Source: PHAA01 sp034678805 (lineage in GTDB: Bacteria; Bacillota; Syntrophomonadia; Syntrophomonadales; Syntrophomonadaceae). From it: a DNA stretch of 7,297 nt. The position numbers and the translations under genes were made by a program. Position 1 is the first letter of the stretch, and each line of letters starts with the position of its first letter. The notes under the pieces are model-generated. The model did not search any database. It was not told the DNA's origin and saw only the letters and a list, made by a program, of their open reading frames with translations. The DNA lies in the NCBI GenBank assembly GCA_034678805.1, contig JAXDBN010000254.1:1-7297 (forward strand). The letters run 5' to 3'. Of the stretch, positions 5,965 through 7,297 are shown piece by piece.

Positions 5965-7149
5965 ATGAGTAAGGAAGTAGTAATCGTAAGCGCATGCCGT
6001 ACCCCCGTAGGTTCTTTTGGAGGAACCTTGAAAGACACCTCAGCCAGAAAACTGGGCTCCATCGCTATGGCCGAAGCAGTTAAGAGAGCTGGACTCGCCC
6101 CTGAGCAGATTGAAGAAGTAGTATTCGGCTGCGTTCTGCAAGCCGGTCTGGGCCAGAACATTGCCCGCCAGTGCATGATCGATGCTGGTCTGCCCATTGA
6201 AACCACCGCTTTCACCATCAACAAGGTTTGCGGATCCGGCTTGAGAGCTGTATCCCTGGCTTCCCAGCTGATCAGAACCGGCGATGTTGATATAGTTCTG
6301 GCCGGTGGTGTTGAGAACATGACCATGGCTCCCTACATCGTTCCTAAAGCCCGTTATGGCTACAGGATGGGCGATGGCAAACTGATTGACGAAATGGTAT
6401 TCGGCGGCCTAACCGACATCTTCAACGGCTACCATATGGGTATTACCGCTGAGAACGTCAATGAAATGTATGGCATTACCAGAGAAGAACAGGATGATTT
6501 CGGCTTCCGCAGCCAGACCCTGGCTTCAGCCGCTCAAAAAGCTGGTAGGTTCAAAGATCAGATCGTCCCGGTGGTCATCCCCGGCAAGAAGGCTGACCTT
6601 GTATTCGACCAGGACGAATTCATTAAACACGATGCGAACCGTGAAGGCATGGCCAAACTGAAACCCGCCTTCAAGAAAGACGGCAGTGTAACCGCCGGCA
6701 ACGCATCCGGTATCAACGATGCCGCTGCGGCATTAGTAGTCATGTCCGCTGACAAAGCTAAGGAACTGGGAATCACCCCATTGTGCACCATCATCAGCTG
6801 GGGCTCCGGCGGCGTAGATCCCAAGGTAATGGGCTTAGGTCCGATACCTGCAGTACGCAAAGCATTGGCCAAGGTCAATCTAACCATCGATGACATCGAT
6901 CTGATCGAAGCCAACGAAGCTTTCGCAGCTCAGTCCATCGCGGTAGCCAGAGACCTCGGCTGGGATAAGAGCATGGATAAAGTCAACGTCAACGGCGGCG
7001 CCATTGCCATCGGCCATCCGATCGGCTCCTCCGGCGCCCGCATCCTGGTAGACCTGCTTTATGAGATGAAGAGACGCGGATCCAAGAAAGGTTTGGCCAC
7101 CCTGTGTATCGGCGGCGGCCAGGGAACTGCCTTGATCGTAGAAATGTAA
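5965..7149 (+). CDS. thl: Acetyl-CoA acetyltransferase (thiolase)
   Basis: Thiolase reversibly cleaves acetoacetyl-CoA with CoA into two acetyl-CoA, the last beta-oxidation step, or condenses them in the biosynthetic direction. The 394-residue length is that of type II acetyl-CoA acetyltransferases. The acyl-carrying nucleophile is C89 in NKVCGSGLRA. The NEAFAAQ block starts at N317, the activating H351 is in GGAIAIGHPIGSSGAR, and the acid/base C381 is in TLCIGGGQG. All active-site elements are therefore present. The HMGITAEN segment is typical of acetoacetyl-CoA thiolases, which supports a short-chain substrate. The start is set by GGGAGGAG (5948-5955), 9 nt before the ATG. Many codons end in C (AAC, ATC, TTC, GAC), which suggests high expression. 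The gene is often also called atoB or thlA. A strong hairpin follows 7 nt after the stop. Confidence 0.96.
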   Translation: MSKEVVIVSACRTPVGSFGGTLKDTSARKLGSIAMAEAVKRAGLAPEQIEEVVFGCVLQAGLGQNIARQCMIDAGLPIETTAFTINKVCGSGLRAVSLASQLIRTGDVDIVLAGGVENMTMAPYIVPKARYGYRMGDGKLIDEMVFGGLTDIFNGYHMGITAENVNEMYGITREEQDDFGFRSQTLASAAQKAGRFKDQIVPVVIPGKKADLVFDQDEFIKHDANREGMAKLKPAFKKDGSVTAGNASGINDAAAALVVMSADKAKELGITPLCTIISWGSGGVDPKVMGLGPIPAVRKALAKVNLTIDDIDLIEANEAFAAQSIAVARDLGWDKSMDKVNVNGGAIAIGHPIGSSGARILVDLLYEMKRRGSKKGLATLCIGGGQGTALIVEM

Positions 7150-7156
7150 TATCGGA

Positions 7157-7181
7157 CAGGCGGCCATTTAATGGCCGCCTG
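7157..7181 (+). other. GC-rich hairpin after thl
   Basis: CAGGCGGCCAT (7157-7167) and ATGGCCGCCTG (7171-7181) form a perfect 11-bp stem around TTA. It resembles the stem of an intrinsic terminator, but the bases after it are AAACC rather than a U-tract. Partial termination, 3'-end protection of the crt-hbd-thl message, or an RNA processing site are all possible. Confidence 0.6.
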
Positions 7182-7210
7182 AAACCTGTATCCAGTCTTA
7201 TGCTTCTGGG

Positions 7211-7243
7211 ACATGCCCCTAGTATTATATTAGGGGATTATGT
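7211..7243 (+). other. Second hairpin, in the leader of the next gene
   Basis: CCCCTAGTA (7216-7224) pairs with TATTAGGGG (7228-7236), one pair being G-U, around TTA. ACAT (7211-7214) and ATGT (7240-7243) extend the stem across a 1x3 internal loop. No U-tract follows. It lies 32 nt upstream of the next start and 29 nt after the first hairpin. It could be an operator or an RNA stability element. Confidence 0.45.
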
Positions 7244-7275
7244 TCATAAAAATTAAATTGTAGGGAGGAATTGTA

Positions 7276-7297
7276 TTGCCACACACTAATTTCTTAA
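7276..7297 (+). CDS. Start of a further gene, possibly acyl-CoA dehydrogenase
   Basis: GGGAGGAA (7263-7270) lies 5 nt before TTG at 7276, which opens MPHTNFL to the window end. The alternative TTG at 7271 abuts the site and hits a stop within nine codons, so the 7276 frame is preferred. Seven residues cannot identify a protein. By context, a crt-hbd-thl set still lacks the acyl-CoA dehydrogenase step, and an N-terminal xxNFL start would suit the long acyl-CoA dehydrogenases of syntrophs. That identity is inference from gene order and memory. Confidence 0.45.

Overview
The window looks like chromosomal DNA of a spore-forming, anaerobic, fatty-acid-oxidising Clostridia member (Firmicutes), most like Syntrophomonas or a close relative. 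The reasons are a YyaC-type sporulation gene, a ferredoxin-linked indolepyruvate oxidoreductase, strong GGAGG ribosome binding sites with some TTG starts, and a crotonase / hydroxybutyryl-CoA dehydrogenase / thiolase cluster whose order matches the butyrate beta-oxidation cluster I recall from Syntrophomonas wolfei. The genus is an inference from gene content and memory, not from a search. All genes read on the + strand.

Left block (1-3692): the 3' part of a HisC-type aminotransferase, then yyaC, then iorA and iorB. The spacings are 8, 67 and 2 nt. The aminotransferase could make arylpyruvates from aromatic amino acids. IorAB would oxidatively decarboxylate them to aryl-acyl-CoA and reduced ferredoxin. 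YyaC is a developmental protein and has no obvious metabolic tie to the others.

Middle (3693-4237): an AT-rich 545-nt stretch with no convincing gene. It holds a good sigma-A-type promoter candidate (TTGACG-17-TAGAAT), an imperfect palindrome, a short direct repeat, a hairpin, a nested double stem, and an almost perfect but orphan Shine-Dalgarno sequence with a 14-codon mini-frame that stops at the crotonase ribosome binding site. If transcription starts at the candidate promoter, the crotonase mRNA has a structured leader of about 480 nt. I do not recognise it as any known riboswitch.

Right block (4238-7297): crt, hbd and thl, all full length with every catalytic residue in place. They catalyse crotonyl-CoA to 3-hydroxybutyryl-CoA, to acetoacetyl-CoA, to two acetyl-CoA; the steps are reversible, so the direction is set by the organism. 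After thl come two hairpins without U-tracts and the first seven codons of another gene, possibly the acyl-CoA dehydrogenase that would complete the pathway.

Most of the window is well-understood metabolism. The least explained part is the leader upstream of crt, followed by the thl-downstream spacer. I found no mobile element, CRISPR array, tRNA or rRNA.
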